A stretch of DNA of 64,000 nt, taken from assembly GCF_015752315.1 (NCBI RefSeq), contig NZ_JADOVJ010000001.1:3526501-3590500 (forward strand), read 5' to 3'. Below are positions 25,835 through 33,522 of the stretch, one piece after another (position 1 is the stretch's first letter; the number at the start of each line of letters is the position of its first letter). The stretch is from Nocardioides luteus (GTDB taxonomy: Bacteria > Actinomycetota > Actinomycetes > Propionibacteriales > Nocardioidaceae). Both the position numbers and the translations under genes were made by a program. The notes under the pieces were generated by a model, which was given only the letters and a program-made list of their open reading frames with translations, had not been told where the DNA came from and ran no database searches.

Positions 25835-26944
25835 GTGACCGACAGCTTCACCTACCTGGACGCCGCATCGGCCGAACCGCTCCATCCGGCGGCCCGCGAC
25901 GTGCTTCTCGCCGCGGCCGAGCAGGGGTACGCCGACCCCCGCCGCCTCCACCGGCCGGCCCGTAACGCGGGGCTGCTGCTCGAGAACGCCCGCGAGGTCG
26001 TGGCCGAGGCGCTGGGCGTACGTCGCGATGAGGTGCTTTTCACATCGTCGGGCTCCACCGCCGTGCACGCGGGCCTGCTGGGGCTCGGATCACGTGGTAT
26101 CGGTCACAGTGCCGTCGAGCACCAGGCCGTCATCGACGCCGCGCGCTGGTCGCAACGCTCTCCCGTCACCGAGCTGGCCGTCGACGGCGAGGCGCGGGTC
26201 GAGGTCGCCGCCGTACGTGACGCCGTCGCGGCCGGAGAGGTCGACGTGGTCGCCGTCCAGCAGGCCAACCACGAGGTCGGCACGCTGCAGCCGCTCGACG
26301 ACGTCGCCTCCGCCGCCGGCCCGGCCTCCCTCTTCGTCGACGCGGGCGCGTCGATGGGACGGCTGCCCCTGCCCTCGGTCGGCGACGCGATCGCCGGCTC
26401 CGCCCGCAAGTGGGGTGGCCCCGGCGGCGTGGGAGTGCTGGTCGTGCGCAGGTCGGCGCGGTGGCGCTGGCCGTTCCCGGGCGATGAGTGGTCGCGTACG
26501 GATCAGGGGTTCACGAACATCCCCGGGGCCCTGGCCGCCGCGGCTGCGCTCCAGGCGGTCGTCGCCGAGCGGGAGGAGGTCAACGCCCGCCAGCACGAGC
26601 TGATCTCGCTTGTCCGGGAACGGGTCGGGGCGGAGATCCCGGACGTCGACGTCGCCGGCCCCGCGGAGGACCGGCTCCCCCACCTGGTGACGTTCTCGGC
26701 TCTGTACGTCGACGGCGAGGCGCTGGTGACCGCGCTGGACCGCCTCGGCGCCGGTGTCGCGAGCGGCTCCGCCTGCACCTCCGACACCCGCGAGCCGTCT
26801 CGTGTGCTTGCTGCCATGGGAGCGCTCACACACGGTAACGTTCGGCTGTCGCTGACCCGCGACACGACGCGAGAGGATGTGGAGCGCGTGCTCGACGCAC
26901 TGCCCGGGATCGTCAAGGACCTACGCGCCGAGGCCGGGCTGTGA
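25835..26944 (+). CDS. cysteine desulfurase (aminotransferase class V, NifS/IscS-like)
   Basis: PLP enzyme of 369 aa that takes sulfur from cysteine. Recognisable: LDAASAEPLHPAARDVLLAA at the N-terminus, FTSSGSTAVHAGLLGL, the Asp of SLFVDAGASMGRLPL, the PLP Lys in GSARKWGGPGGVGVL, and the sulfur-accepting Cys in GSACTSDTREPSRVL. GTG at 25835 follows TACCGT (25821-25826) by eight bases. It is coupled by GTGA to a TusA-like sulfur carrier, so transfer to TusA (tRNA thiolation or cofactor sulfur) is inferred. Confidence 0.92.
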   Translation: MTDSFTYLDAASAEPLHPAARDVLLAAAEQGYADPRRLHRPARNAGLLLENAREVVAEALGVRRDEVLFTSSGSTAVHAGLLGLGSRGIGHSAVEHQAVIDAARWSQRSPVTELAVDGEARVEVAAVRDAVAAGEVDVVAVQQANHEVGTLQPLDDVASAAGPASLFVDAGASMGRLPLPSVGDAIAGSARKWGGPGGVGVLVVRRSARWRWPFPGDEWSRTDQGFTNIPGALAAAAALQAVVAEREEVNARQHELISLVRERVGAEIPDVDVAGPAEDRLPHLVTFSALYVDGEALVTALDRLGAGVASGSACTSDTREPSRVLAAMGALTHGNVRLSLTRDTTREDVERVLDALPGIVKDLRAEAGL

Positions 26945-27177
26945 GCGCGCCGGTCGTCACCCTCGACTGCCGGGGCCAGGCCTGCCCCCGGCCCATCATC
27001 GAGCTCGGCCGCCACCTCGGCGACGTCGAGGTCGGCGAGGTCATCGCCGTCGCGGCCGACGACGTCGCCGCCCACCACGACGTGCCCGCCTGGGCCCGCA
27101 TGCGCGGCCAGGAGTTCGTCGGCGAGGTGGAAGCAGAAGACGGCGTACCCGTGTATCGGATACGCCGTCTCAGCTGA
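26941..27177 (+). CDS. TusA-family sulfur carrier protein
   Basis: A 78-aa protein with the TusA/SirA signature LDCRGQACPRPIIEL, in which the Cys of the CPxP motif carries persulfide sulfur. The beta-alpha-beta pattern continues with GEVIAVAADDVAAHHDVPAWARMRG. GTG at 26941 overlaps the stop of the desulfurase gene, which makes the two likely to work as donor and acceptor. The end converges on the adoK gene with 12 bases between stops and no clear hairpin. Confidence 0.9.
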   Translation: MSAPVVTLDCRGQACPRPIIELGRHLGDVEVGEVIAVAADDVAAHHDVPAWARMRGQEFVGEVEAEDGVPVYRIRRLS

Positions 27178-27189
27178 GCGGAGGAGGAT

Positions 27190-28173
27190 TCAGGCCTTGA
27201 TGTGCGAGGCGATCTGGTCGGCGGCGGTGTCGCCGTAGGACTCGCGGACGCGGGCGACGAACTCCTCGGCGGTGAAGGAGTACTCCTGCGGGCCGACGGT
27301 CTCGACGCAGTAGGCGGCCAAGACGCAGCCGACCTCCGCGGCCTGCTCCAGCTCGCAGTCCCAGGCCAGCGCGGCCAGGAAGCCGGCGCGGAAGGCGTCG
27401 CCGACGCCGGTGGGCTCGACCGCGTTCACGTTCTTCGCCGCGGGCAGCTGGATCGGCTCCTCGCCCTTGCGCTGGATGCGTACGCCGTCCTTGCCGAGCG
27501 TGGTGACCTGGGTGCCGACGCGCGCCAGGACCTCCTCGGCCGACCAGCCGGTCTTCTGCTCGAGGACGTGGGACTCGTACTCGTTGGTGAACAGGTAGGC
27601 GGCGCCGTCGACGAGATCGCGGATCAGCTCACCGTCGCCGAAGGCGAGCTGCTGGCTCGGGTCGGAGATGAAGGTGTAGCCGCGCTGGCGGGCCTCCTCG
27701 GTGTGGCGCCTCATCGCGTCGGGGTCGTCGGGAGCGACCAGGACGAAGGACGGCTCGCCGACCTTCTCCGCGATCGGGCCGAGCTCGATCTCGCGGGCCT
27801 CGGCCATCGCGCCCGGGTAGAAGCTGGCGAACTGCGCCATCGCGGTGTCGGTGGTGCACACGAACCGCGCGGTGTGCAGCGTCTCGGAGACGCGCAGGTG
27901 GTCGCAGTTGACGCCGTGGCGCTCGAGCCAGGAGCGGTAGTCGGCGAAGTCCTCGCCGACCGCCCCCACGAGCACCGGCGAGAGGCCGAGGTTGGCCAGG
28001 CCGAAGGAGATGTTGGCGCCGACGCCACCGCGGCGGATCTCGAGGTCGTTGACCAGGAAGCTCACCGAGAGCTTGTCGAGCTGGTCGGCGACCAGCGAGT
28101 CGGCGAACTTTCCACCGAAGCTCATCAGGTGGTCAGTGGCGATGGAGCCTGCGATCAGGAGTGAACCGGACAT
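27190..28173 (-). CDS. adoK: adenosine kinase / PfkB-family carbohydrate kinase
   Basis: Ribokinase-fold kinase of 327 aa. The N-terminus GSIATDHLMSFGGKF, the PfkB glycine motif RGGVGANISFGL, HTARFVCTTDTAMAQFASFYPGAM (broken: HTARFVCTTD, then AQFASFYPGAM) and the C-terminal catalytic PTGVGDAFRAGF (Asp as base) closely match my recollection of mycobacterial Rv2202c, an adenosine kinase in an otherwise sugar-kinase-like family. Purine salvage is the likely role. ATG at 28173 is preceded by TAGGGT seven bases away on the minus strand, a leaderless start. The position next to ctaC is conserved in mycobacteria. Confidence 0.88.
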   Translation of the reverse strand: MSGSLLIAGSIATDHLMSFGGKFADSLVADQLDKLSVSFLVNDLEIRRGGVGANISFGLANLGLSPVLVGAVGEDFADYRSWLERHGVNCDHLRVSETLHTARFVCTTDTAMAQFASFYPGAMAEAREIELGPIAEKVGEPSFVLVAPDDPDAMRRHTEEARQRGYTFISDPSQQLAFGDGELIRDLVDGAAYLFTNEYESHVLEQKTGWSAEEVLARVGTQVTTLGKDGVRIQRKGEEPIQLPAAKNVNAVEPTGVGDAFRAGFLAALAWDCELEQAAEVGCVLAAYCVETVGPQEYSFTAEEFVARVRESYGDTAADQIASHIKA

Positions 28174-28260
28174 GCGCGGAACCCTACCGGCGAGACCTCG
28201 GGCGACGTTAAGGCTCGACCGTTGCCAGGAGATGAAATGTTACCGCTGAGTCGGCCTTCA

Positions 28261-28276
28261 ACTACCGGTTGGTAGT
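28261..28276 (+). promoter_or_regulatory. inverted repeat at the -35 region of the Cys miniprotein
   Basis: ACTACC and GGTAGT flank a four-base spacer, just upstream of the TACCGT box at 28280. It could be an operator; no regulator is assigned. Confidence 0.35.
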
Positions 28277-28292
28277 GCTTACCGTCGTTTGC

Positions 28293-28508
28293 ATGACAGA
28301 TATGCGCGTTCCGTACGACGACCTCGACAGCCCCGCGCAGCTCTGCGCCGACTGCGCCGCCGCCGACAGCGCGCTGCGCCTGCCCGCACCACGGGTGCGC
28401 GAGACGGCCCGCCCCGCTCCGGCGGTGCGGATGCAGTCCCGCGAGCCGCGCGACGCCGCCATGCTCGAGACCTGCGGCCACGTCGCCGACGGCCTCGCCC
28501 TGACCTGA
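28293..28508 (+). CDS. small uncharacterised Cys-containing protein
   Basis: A 71-residue frame with strong G/C third-position bias, a CADCAAAD motif near residue 17 and a further Cys in LETCGHVADGL. Support for expression: TACCGT (28280-28285) exactly seven bases before ATG 28293, and a hairpin terminator 48 bases after the stop. An inverted repeat ACTACC-GGTT-GGTAGT (28261-28276) lies at the -35 position. No family recognised; a short metal-binding protein is one possibility. Confidence 0.6.
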   Translation: MTDMRVPYDDLDSPAQLCADCAAADSALRLPAPRVRETARPAPAVRMQSREPRDAAMLETCGHVADGLALT

Positions 28509-28555
28509 GCCGGCGACGCCGCCGCCCTGGTGCGTCGCGGCGACCGGAAGACATG

Positions 28556-28582
28556 AGAGCCCCTGTCACGGACAGGGGCTCT
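28556..28582. terminator. hairpin terminator between the Cys miniprotein and tetR
   Basis: A perfect 12-bp stem (28556-28567 with 28571-28582) with a three-base loop, followed by TTGTC on the plus strand, at the convergent junction. Confidence 0.75.
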
Positions 28583-28601
28583 TGTCATGTCCGCGCCAGG
28601 C

Positions 28602-29213
28602 TCAGCCCCGCGCGATCATCCCGGTCAGCGCGAGGTCGAGGAGCCGGCCGGCGCGGGCGGTGTCGGCGGCACTGTCCCGGCTGATCACCCAGGCGATCCC
28701 AGCGGCGAGGTCGAAGAGCTCCTCCATGCGTACGTCCGGCTTGATCTCGCCGGCTTCCTGCGCCCTGGCGAGCAGCTCCTTGGTCGTCTCCTGCATGTGC
28801 GCACAGGTCACGCCGAGCAGCGACCCCTCCCGGCCGGCCGCGTCGAGCACGCTGTCCGGGAGTCCGCCGTAGGTCCCGATCTGCGCGATCGTCGCCAGCA
28901 GCCACTCCCGCAGAGCGACCAGCGGCTCCTCGGTCTCGGCGAGCTCGGTGCCGCGCTTGTGCACGGCTGCCATGTTCTCCGCGAGCGCCACCGCGATGAG
29001 CTCGTCGCGCGTCGGGAAGTGCCGGTAGAGCGTCGCGTTACCGACACCCGCGGAACGGGCGATCTCGTCGATCGAGGTGTCGACGCCGTCGCGCGCGAAG
29101 GCCGCGCGGGCCGCCTCGACGACGGCGTCGTAGTTGCGGCGCGCGTCGGCCCGCTTCGGCCGCCTGCTCTCCCAGTCGGTGATCTCGGTGCCGGTGATCT
29201 CGGTCGCAGTCAT
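28602..29213 (-). CDS. TetR/AcrR family transcriptional regulator
   Basis: Repressor of 203 aa. The N-terminal HTH reads RRNYDAVVEAARAAFARDG, then TSIDEIARSAGVGNATLYRHF, residues about 24-72; the C-terminal ligand domain is alpha-helical. ATG at 29213 has AAGGGG six bases upstream. It is divergent from an MFS efflux gene, and the 87-base gap holds two near-identical dyads (29232-29252 and 29256-29276). So it likely represses itself and the transporter and is released by a drug-like ligand. Confidence 0.92.
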   Translation of the reverse strand: MTATEITGTEITDWESRRPKRADARRNYDAVVEAARAAFARDGVDTSIDEIARSAGVGNATLYRHFPTRDELIAVALAENMAAVHKRGTELAETEEPLVALREWLLATIAQIGTYGGLPDSVLDAAGREGSLLGVTCAHMQETTKELLARAQEAGEIKPDVRMEELFDLAAGIAWVISRDSAADTARAGRLLDLALTGMIARG

Positions 29214-29231
29214 CCCATACCCCTTGACAAT

Positions 29232-29276
29232 AACCGGGGACTGTCCCCACATTTGAACCGGGGAGTCTCCCTGGTT
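29232..29276. promoter_or_regulatory. two TetR operator candidates between tetR and the MFS gene
   Basis: Both dyads have the left arm AACCGGGGA(C/G) and a central T. Site 1 is centred at 29242 (GGGGAC-T-GTCCCC), site 2 at 29266 (AACCGGGGAG-T-CTCCCTGGTT, one mismatch). The centres are 24 bp apart. A TTGACA at 29224-29229 could be a plus-strand -35 box. Confidence 0.7.
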
Positions 29277-29300
29277 CCGATGATAGCGAGGTACGCAGAC

Positions 29301-30713
29301 ATGACAGAGCTTCACGAGGCACGGACCGACAGGGGGGCCGGTGCCCGCGGCGGAGGGTGGGCGGTGGCGGCGGTGGTGACCTGCCAGCTGATGCTGATGG
29401 TCGACGGCGTGATCGTCACCGTCGCGCTGCCCTACATCCGCGACGAGTTCAGGCTCGGCGCGGTCGGCCTGTCGTGGGTCGTCTCCGCCTACGCGCTGGC
29501 GTTCGCGGGCTTCCTCCTGGTCAGCGGGCGGCTCGGGATGATGTTCGGCCCCCGCCGCGTGCTCCTGGTGGGCGCGGCGATCTTCGTGATCGCCTCGGCA
29601 GCCGGCGGGCTGGCCCCCTCCGGTGAGCTGCTGATCGCGGCGCGGGCCGTGCAGGGCATCGGCGCGGCGCTCGCCGGGCCGGCGATCATGGTGCTGCTCG
29701 TTGCGAACACCGACGAAGGCCCACAACGGCTGCGCGGGATGTCGTGGTTCATCATCGGCTCCAGCCTCGGCAGCTGCCTGGGCCTGGTCGCCGGTGGCGT
29801 ACTGACCGTGCTCCTGGACTGGCGCTGGGTGATGCTGATCAACGTGCCCGTCGGGGTCGCGGTCATCGCGGGCACCATGGCCTTCGTACGGGAGGCCGAC
29901 CGGATGCCCGGGCGCCTGGACATCCCCGGTGCGATCACCTCCGCCGTCACGATGGTCTCCCTGGTGCACGGGCTCACCCGAGCGGGCCAAGAGGGCTGGG
30001 ACGACCCGGTCGTGCTCGGCTCCCTGGCTCTCGCGCTGCTCGCGCTTGTCGCGCTGATCGCCGTGGAGTCGCGCGCAGCGCACCCGGTCGTGCCGCTGCG
30101 CCTGCTCGCGGGCACCCGCCGCGCCGTCCCGTATGCGGGCATGCTCCTGGTCCCGGCGATGATGATCGGGTTCTTCACCTTCTCGGTGCTCTTCCTGCAG
30201 GACGTACGTCACTTCGACGCGCTCGAGGCAGGGCTGGCCTAACTGCCGTGGGGAGCATCGGTGATCCTCGGCGCCCGCCTCGTGCCGGCCCTGGTGGCCC
30301 GCATCGGGGACCGCGGGACGATCACCCTCGGAATCCTCCTCGGCTTGGCGGGGCTGGTCGCCTTCGCGCTGCTGGCCGCCGATGCGCCGCTGTGGGCCGG
30401 CGTCCTGGTGCCGTGCTTCGTCTTCGGCTTCACCGCGCCGTTCTTCTTCACCCCGGCCAGCGCCGCGATCATGGCGGCGGGAGGCGAGGACTCCGGTGCC
30501 GCGGCGGGGCTGTTCCAGTCGATGCAACAGCTCGGTGGCGCGATCGGCGTCGCGACGCTCACCGCCGTGTTCACCAGTCGCGCCGGGGACGGCATCGAGC
30601 CGGCGATGGAGGCCGCGATGCTCGCCTCCACGGCCTTCGGGCTCGTGCTCCTCCTGCTGGCGCTGACGACGCCGGCGTTCGCCGGCCGCCGGCCGGCGCC
30701 GGTGACCACCTGA
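29301..30713 (+). pseudogene. MFS (DHA2, EmrB/QacA-type) efflux transporter interrupted by one stop codon
   Basis: The frame runs from ATG 29301 to a TAA at 30240-30242 (313 aa) and continues in the same frame without any indel to 30713 (156 more residues). Joined, the 470-codon protein has the family motifs: LMLMVDGVIVTVALPYI, motif A SGRLGMMFGPRRVL, motif C-like SSLGSCLGLVAGGVL, and late helices FFFTPASAAIMAAGG. The context around the stop, EAGLA-stop-LPWGAS, suggests a former Tyr codon (GLAYLPWG-like), so a single base change. TetR and its operators upstream are intact, so the inactivation may be recent, or a sequencing error. Confidence 0.85.
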
Positions 30714-30740
30714 GCGTCATCCCGAGCGTCGTAGAACGCA

Positions 30741-30775
30741 CGAGCGCCCCCGTCCGAACCGGACGGGGGCGCTCG
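30741..30775. terminator. bidirectional terminator between the MFS gene and erpA
   Basis: A perfect 15-bp GC-rich stem (30741-30755 with 30761-30775) and a five-base loop at a convergent junction. Confidence 0.8.
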
Positions 30776-30798
30776 CGTCGATGCTCAGTGGTGCTGAC

Positions 30799-31152
30799 TC
30801 AGTGGAACGAGTCACCACAGGCGCAGGAGCCGGTGGCGTTGGGGTTGTCGATGGTGAACCCCTGCTTCTCGATGCTGTCCACGAAGTCGATCATCGCGCC
30901 GTTGAGGTAAGGGACGCTCATCCGGTCGACGACGACGGAGACACCGTCGAAGTCGGTGACGACGTCACCGTCGAGGGTGCGCTCGTCGAAGAAGAGCTGG
31001 TAGCGCAGGCCGGAGCAGCCACCAGGCTGCACGGAGATGCGCAGGCTCAGGTCGTCGCGGCCTTCCTGCTCCAGGAGGCTCTTCACCTTCGCGGCGGCAA
31101 CGTCGCTCAGGTTGATGGAGTCGGCGCGGCGTTCGGTCGTCTGCTCGGTCAT
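30799..31152 (-). CDS. erpA: HesB/IscA-type iron-sulfur cluster insertion protein
   Basis: A-type Fe-S carrier, 117 aa. The three ligand cysteines are in QPGGCSGLRY and near the C-terminus in GSCACGDSFH. The middle VVVDRMSVPYLNGAMIDFVD is characteristic. ATG at 31152 with AGGGAG about ten bases upstream. It delivers clusters to apo-proteins; nearby clients in this window include the Rieske protein and NadA. Synteny with Rv2204c supports the call. Confidence 0.94.
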   Translation of the reverse strand: MTEQTTERRADSINLSDVAAAKVKSLLEQEGRDDLSLRISVQPGGCSGLRYQLFFDERTLDGDVVTDFDGVSVVVDRMSVPYLNGAMIDFVDSIEKQGFTIDNPNATGSCACGDSFH

Positions 31153-31216
31153 GTAGCTGGGCTCCCTGTGCGTGGGTGCGGGTTGTGTCTCTGGGTCAAT
31201 CGTCGCACATCCTCGG

Positions 31217-32302
31217 TTATTCCCGGTGGTCGGCGGACCACGTCCGGGCGACCCTGGCGGCGACCTGGACCAGGGATTCGTACGCCTGGCCCAGCGCGCG
31301 CTCCTCGCCGACGCTGTCGACGAGCGAGTAGGCGGCGTCGATGCCGAGCGTACGCATCTCCCGACCGCTCATGCTGACCTTCCCGGCCAGCACGATGCAG
31401 GGCCGCAGCGCCTGCTCGGCGAGCCTGGCCACCCCGGCCGGCACCTTTCCGGCGGCACTCTGCGGGTCGAAGGACCCCTCGCCGGTGATCACCAGGTCGG
31501 CCCGCGAGGCCAGCTCGGGCAGCCCCAGCAGGTCGGCGACGACGTCGAACCCCGGCCGGCGGGTGGCGCCGAGAAGCAGCAGCGCGAACCCCATCCCGCC
31601 GGCCGCGCCCGCACCCTTCTCGGTCGCGGTCTTGCGGGAGGTCGCGGCGGCCAGGTCCTGCAGCGCTCCGTCCCAACGGGGCATGGTCTCCTCGGCCAGC
31701 CCCTTCTGCGCGCCGTAGACCTTGACCGCGCCGAAGAGCCCGGTCAGCGGATTGTCCACGTCGCTGGCGATGACGATGTCGAGGCCGAGCGGCTCGGGCA
31801 GCGTGACCTCGGTGATGCCCTCCAGCCCGGCGACACCGGCATCGAGCGGCCGGTCGGCGGTGGCGCCCAGCGCGGCCAGCAGCCCCGCTCCCCCGTCGCT
31901 GGTGCCCGAGCCGCCGAGCCCGACCACGACGGTGCTCGCCCCGGCGTCGCGGGCGGCGAGGAGCAGCTGCCCCACGCCGTACGAGGTCGCCTGCTCGGCC
32001 CCCTTCCCGCCGGTCAGGTGCAGGCCGGCGGCCTGGGCCGACTCGACGTAGGCGGTCTCGCCCACGACCAGGACCTGCGCCGACACCGACTCGCCGTGCG
32101 GCCCCCTGACCTCGACCTCGCGCAGGTCACCGCCGAGGACGTCGCGGAGCAGCTCGAGGAATCCCGGTCCTCCGTCGGCCATCGGAGCCAGCGAGAGCTC
32201 GTCTCGCGGGGCCGTACGCCGCCACCCCTCCGCGATCGCGGAGGCCGCCTGGGAGGCGGTGAGCGTGCCGGCGTACTTGTCGGGGGCGATCAGCACTCGC
32301 AT
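31217..32302 (-). CDS. glycerate kinase
   Basis: Type-1 glycerate kinase (GlxK/GarK family), 361 aa. The N-terminal IAPDKYAGTLTASQAASAIAEG, the MADGGPGFLELL motif, VVGLGGSGTSDGGAGLLAALG and LVITGEGSFDPQSAAGKVP are family hallmarks. It phosphorylates D-glycerate, feeding it into glycolysis or serine metabolism. ATG at 32302 follows TAGGTT by six bases on the minus strand, a leaderless start. Same order as mycobacterial Rv2204c-Rv2205c. Confidence 0.93.
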   Translation of the reverse strand: MRVLIAPDKYAGTLTASQAASAIAEGWRRTAPRDELSLAPMADGGPGFLELLRDVLGGDLREVEVRGPHGESVSAQVLVVGETAYVESAQAAGLHLTGGKGAEQATSYGVGQLLLAARDAGASTVVVGLGGSGTSDGGAGLLAALGATADRPLDAGVAGLEGITEVTLPEPLGLDIVIASDVDNPLTGLFGAVKVYGAQKGLAEETMPRWDGALQDLAAATSRKTATEKGAGAAGGMGFALLLLGATRRPGFDVVADLLGLPELASRADLVITGEGSFDPQSAAGKVPAGVARLAEQALRPCIVLAGKVSMSGREMRTLGIDAAYSLVDSVGEERALGQAYESLVQVAARVARTWSADHRE

Positions 32303-32396
32303 GGCCGAAACCTACCCGCGGCCGGACGTCGCCGGGTGCCCGAGGACCGTTATCGATGTCGTAACCAATGCGCATGCGTCGCGTTAAGGTCGTTTC

Positions 32397-33446
32397 GTGC
32401 GGATCTTCGGGCGACGCGAGGCCAGGGACTCAGAGAGCAGGCGGATCAGCGCCTTCTGGACCTGGTGGGCGCAGAAGGGTGCGCTGGCGTGCGGCGCCGC
32501 GCTCGACGCCGACGACCAGGACGCCCTGGTGGCCCTGCTGGCCCGGCGGGTCGACGCGATGGAGGCGGGCCTGAGCTGGGAGGTCGGCCCCGGACCCCTG
32601 GGCGGACGGCTGCTGGTCGTCTCGGCGGGAGGCAACCCGGACCATCGCGCGCTCGCGCGCCGCTGGCTGCTTGCCGCACCCGAGCCCGACGGCGTCTCGC
32701 CCTGGGAGTTCAGCGACCAGCGCCCACCGGTCGACGATCCGGTCGAGGCCGTGCTCACCACCCCCGGTGGCGACGCGATCCGGCTCGCCGACGTGCTGGT
32801 CGGTGCCCGGCAGAAGGGCGCCCACTTCGACCTCACGCTCTTCCACCCGGCCTTCCCCGACCTCACCGAGGAAGCCCGTCTCCAGGTCGCCTTCCACGCC
32901 CTGGACACCACACTGGGCGAGTCCAGCACCGAGCTGTGGATCGGTGAGGTCGAGACCACCACCGCCCGCCCCCGTGACGGCTTCGGCCTCGACGGGCTGC
33001 GCGCCGCGGTGAGGAACCTCCGCAAGGAGTACGTCGACCCCGACGGCAACCCGGCCTGGGTGCTGCTCCACGGGGAGAGCCCCCAGGGTCCGGTGATCGC
33101 GAGCGCGGTGGTGCCGCTGCACCCGGTGACGGCACCCAACCTGACCCACCACGTCGGCGTGATGGTGCCCTACATCGGCTTCGCCGAGCGGGGCCTCCCC
33201 TCCGCCGACGCCCTGTGCGAGCTCGGGCAGCTCGAGGACCGGCTCGCCTCGACCCTCGGCCCCGACGGCCGGGTCGTGGCCCACGAGACCACCAACGGCG
33301 TACGCCTCCTCCACGCCTACGTCGATCCCACCACCTCGGCCCCGCAGCGGCTGGAGGAGACGGTCGACGGCTGGGCCCACGGCGACGTCGTCACCCGGGT
33401 CGACACCGACCCGGCCTGGGACGCCGTCCGGCCGCTGCGCGCCTGA
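32397..33446 (+). CDS. uncharacterised conserved protein
   Basis: A 349-aa soluble protein without a recognised domain. Aromatic- and charge-rich segments stand out (ISAFWTWWAQKG near residue 20; NLTHHVGVMVPYIGFAERGLPS near 245, listed in parts as NLTHHVGVMV and PYIGFAERG). No signal peptide or membrane span. GTG at 32397 is preceded by TAAGGT (32385-32390) at six bases, a leaderless start, and is divergent from the glycerate kinase gene. A regulatory or stress role cannot be judged. Confidence 0.75.
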   Translation: MRIFGRREARDSESRRISAFWTWWAQKGALACGAALDADDQDALVALLARRVDAMEAGLSWEVGPGPLGGRLLVVSAGGNPDHRALARRWLLAAPEPDGVSPWEFSDQRPPVDDPVEAVLTTPGGDAIRLADVLVGARQKGAHFDLTLFHPAFPDLTEEARLQVAFHALDTTLGESSTELWIGEVETTTARPRDGFGLDGLRAAVRNLRKEYVDPDGNPAWVLLHGESPQGPVIASAVVPLHPVTAPNLTHHVGVMVPYIGFAERGLPSADALCELGQLEDRLASTLGPDGRVVAHETTNGVRLLHAYVDPTTSAPQRLEETVDGWAHGDVVTRVDTDPAWDAVRPLRA

Positions 33447-33522
33447 GCCGGGCCCGCGGCGAGTACCACCATGTGACCCACGCCACCGGGCCATCGAACC
33501 CTCGACATGTATTATCGTCATC

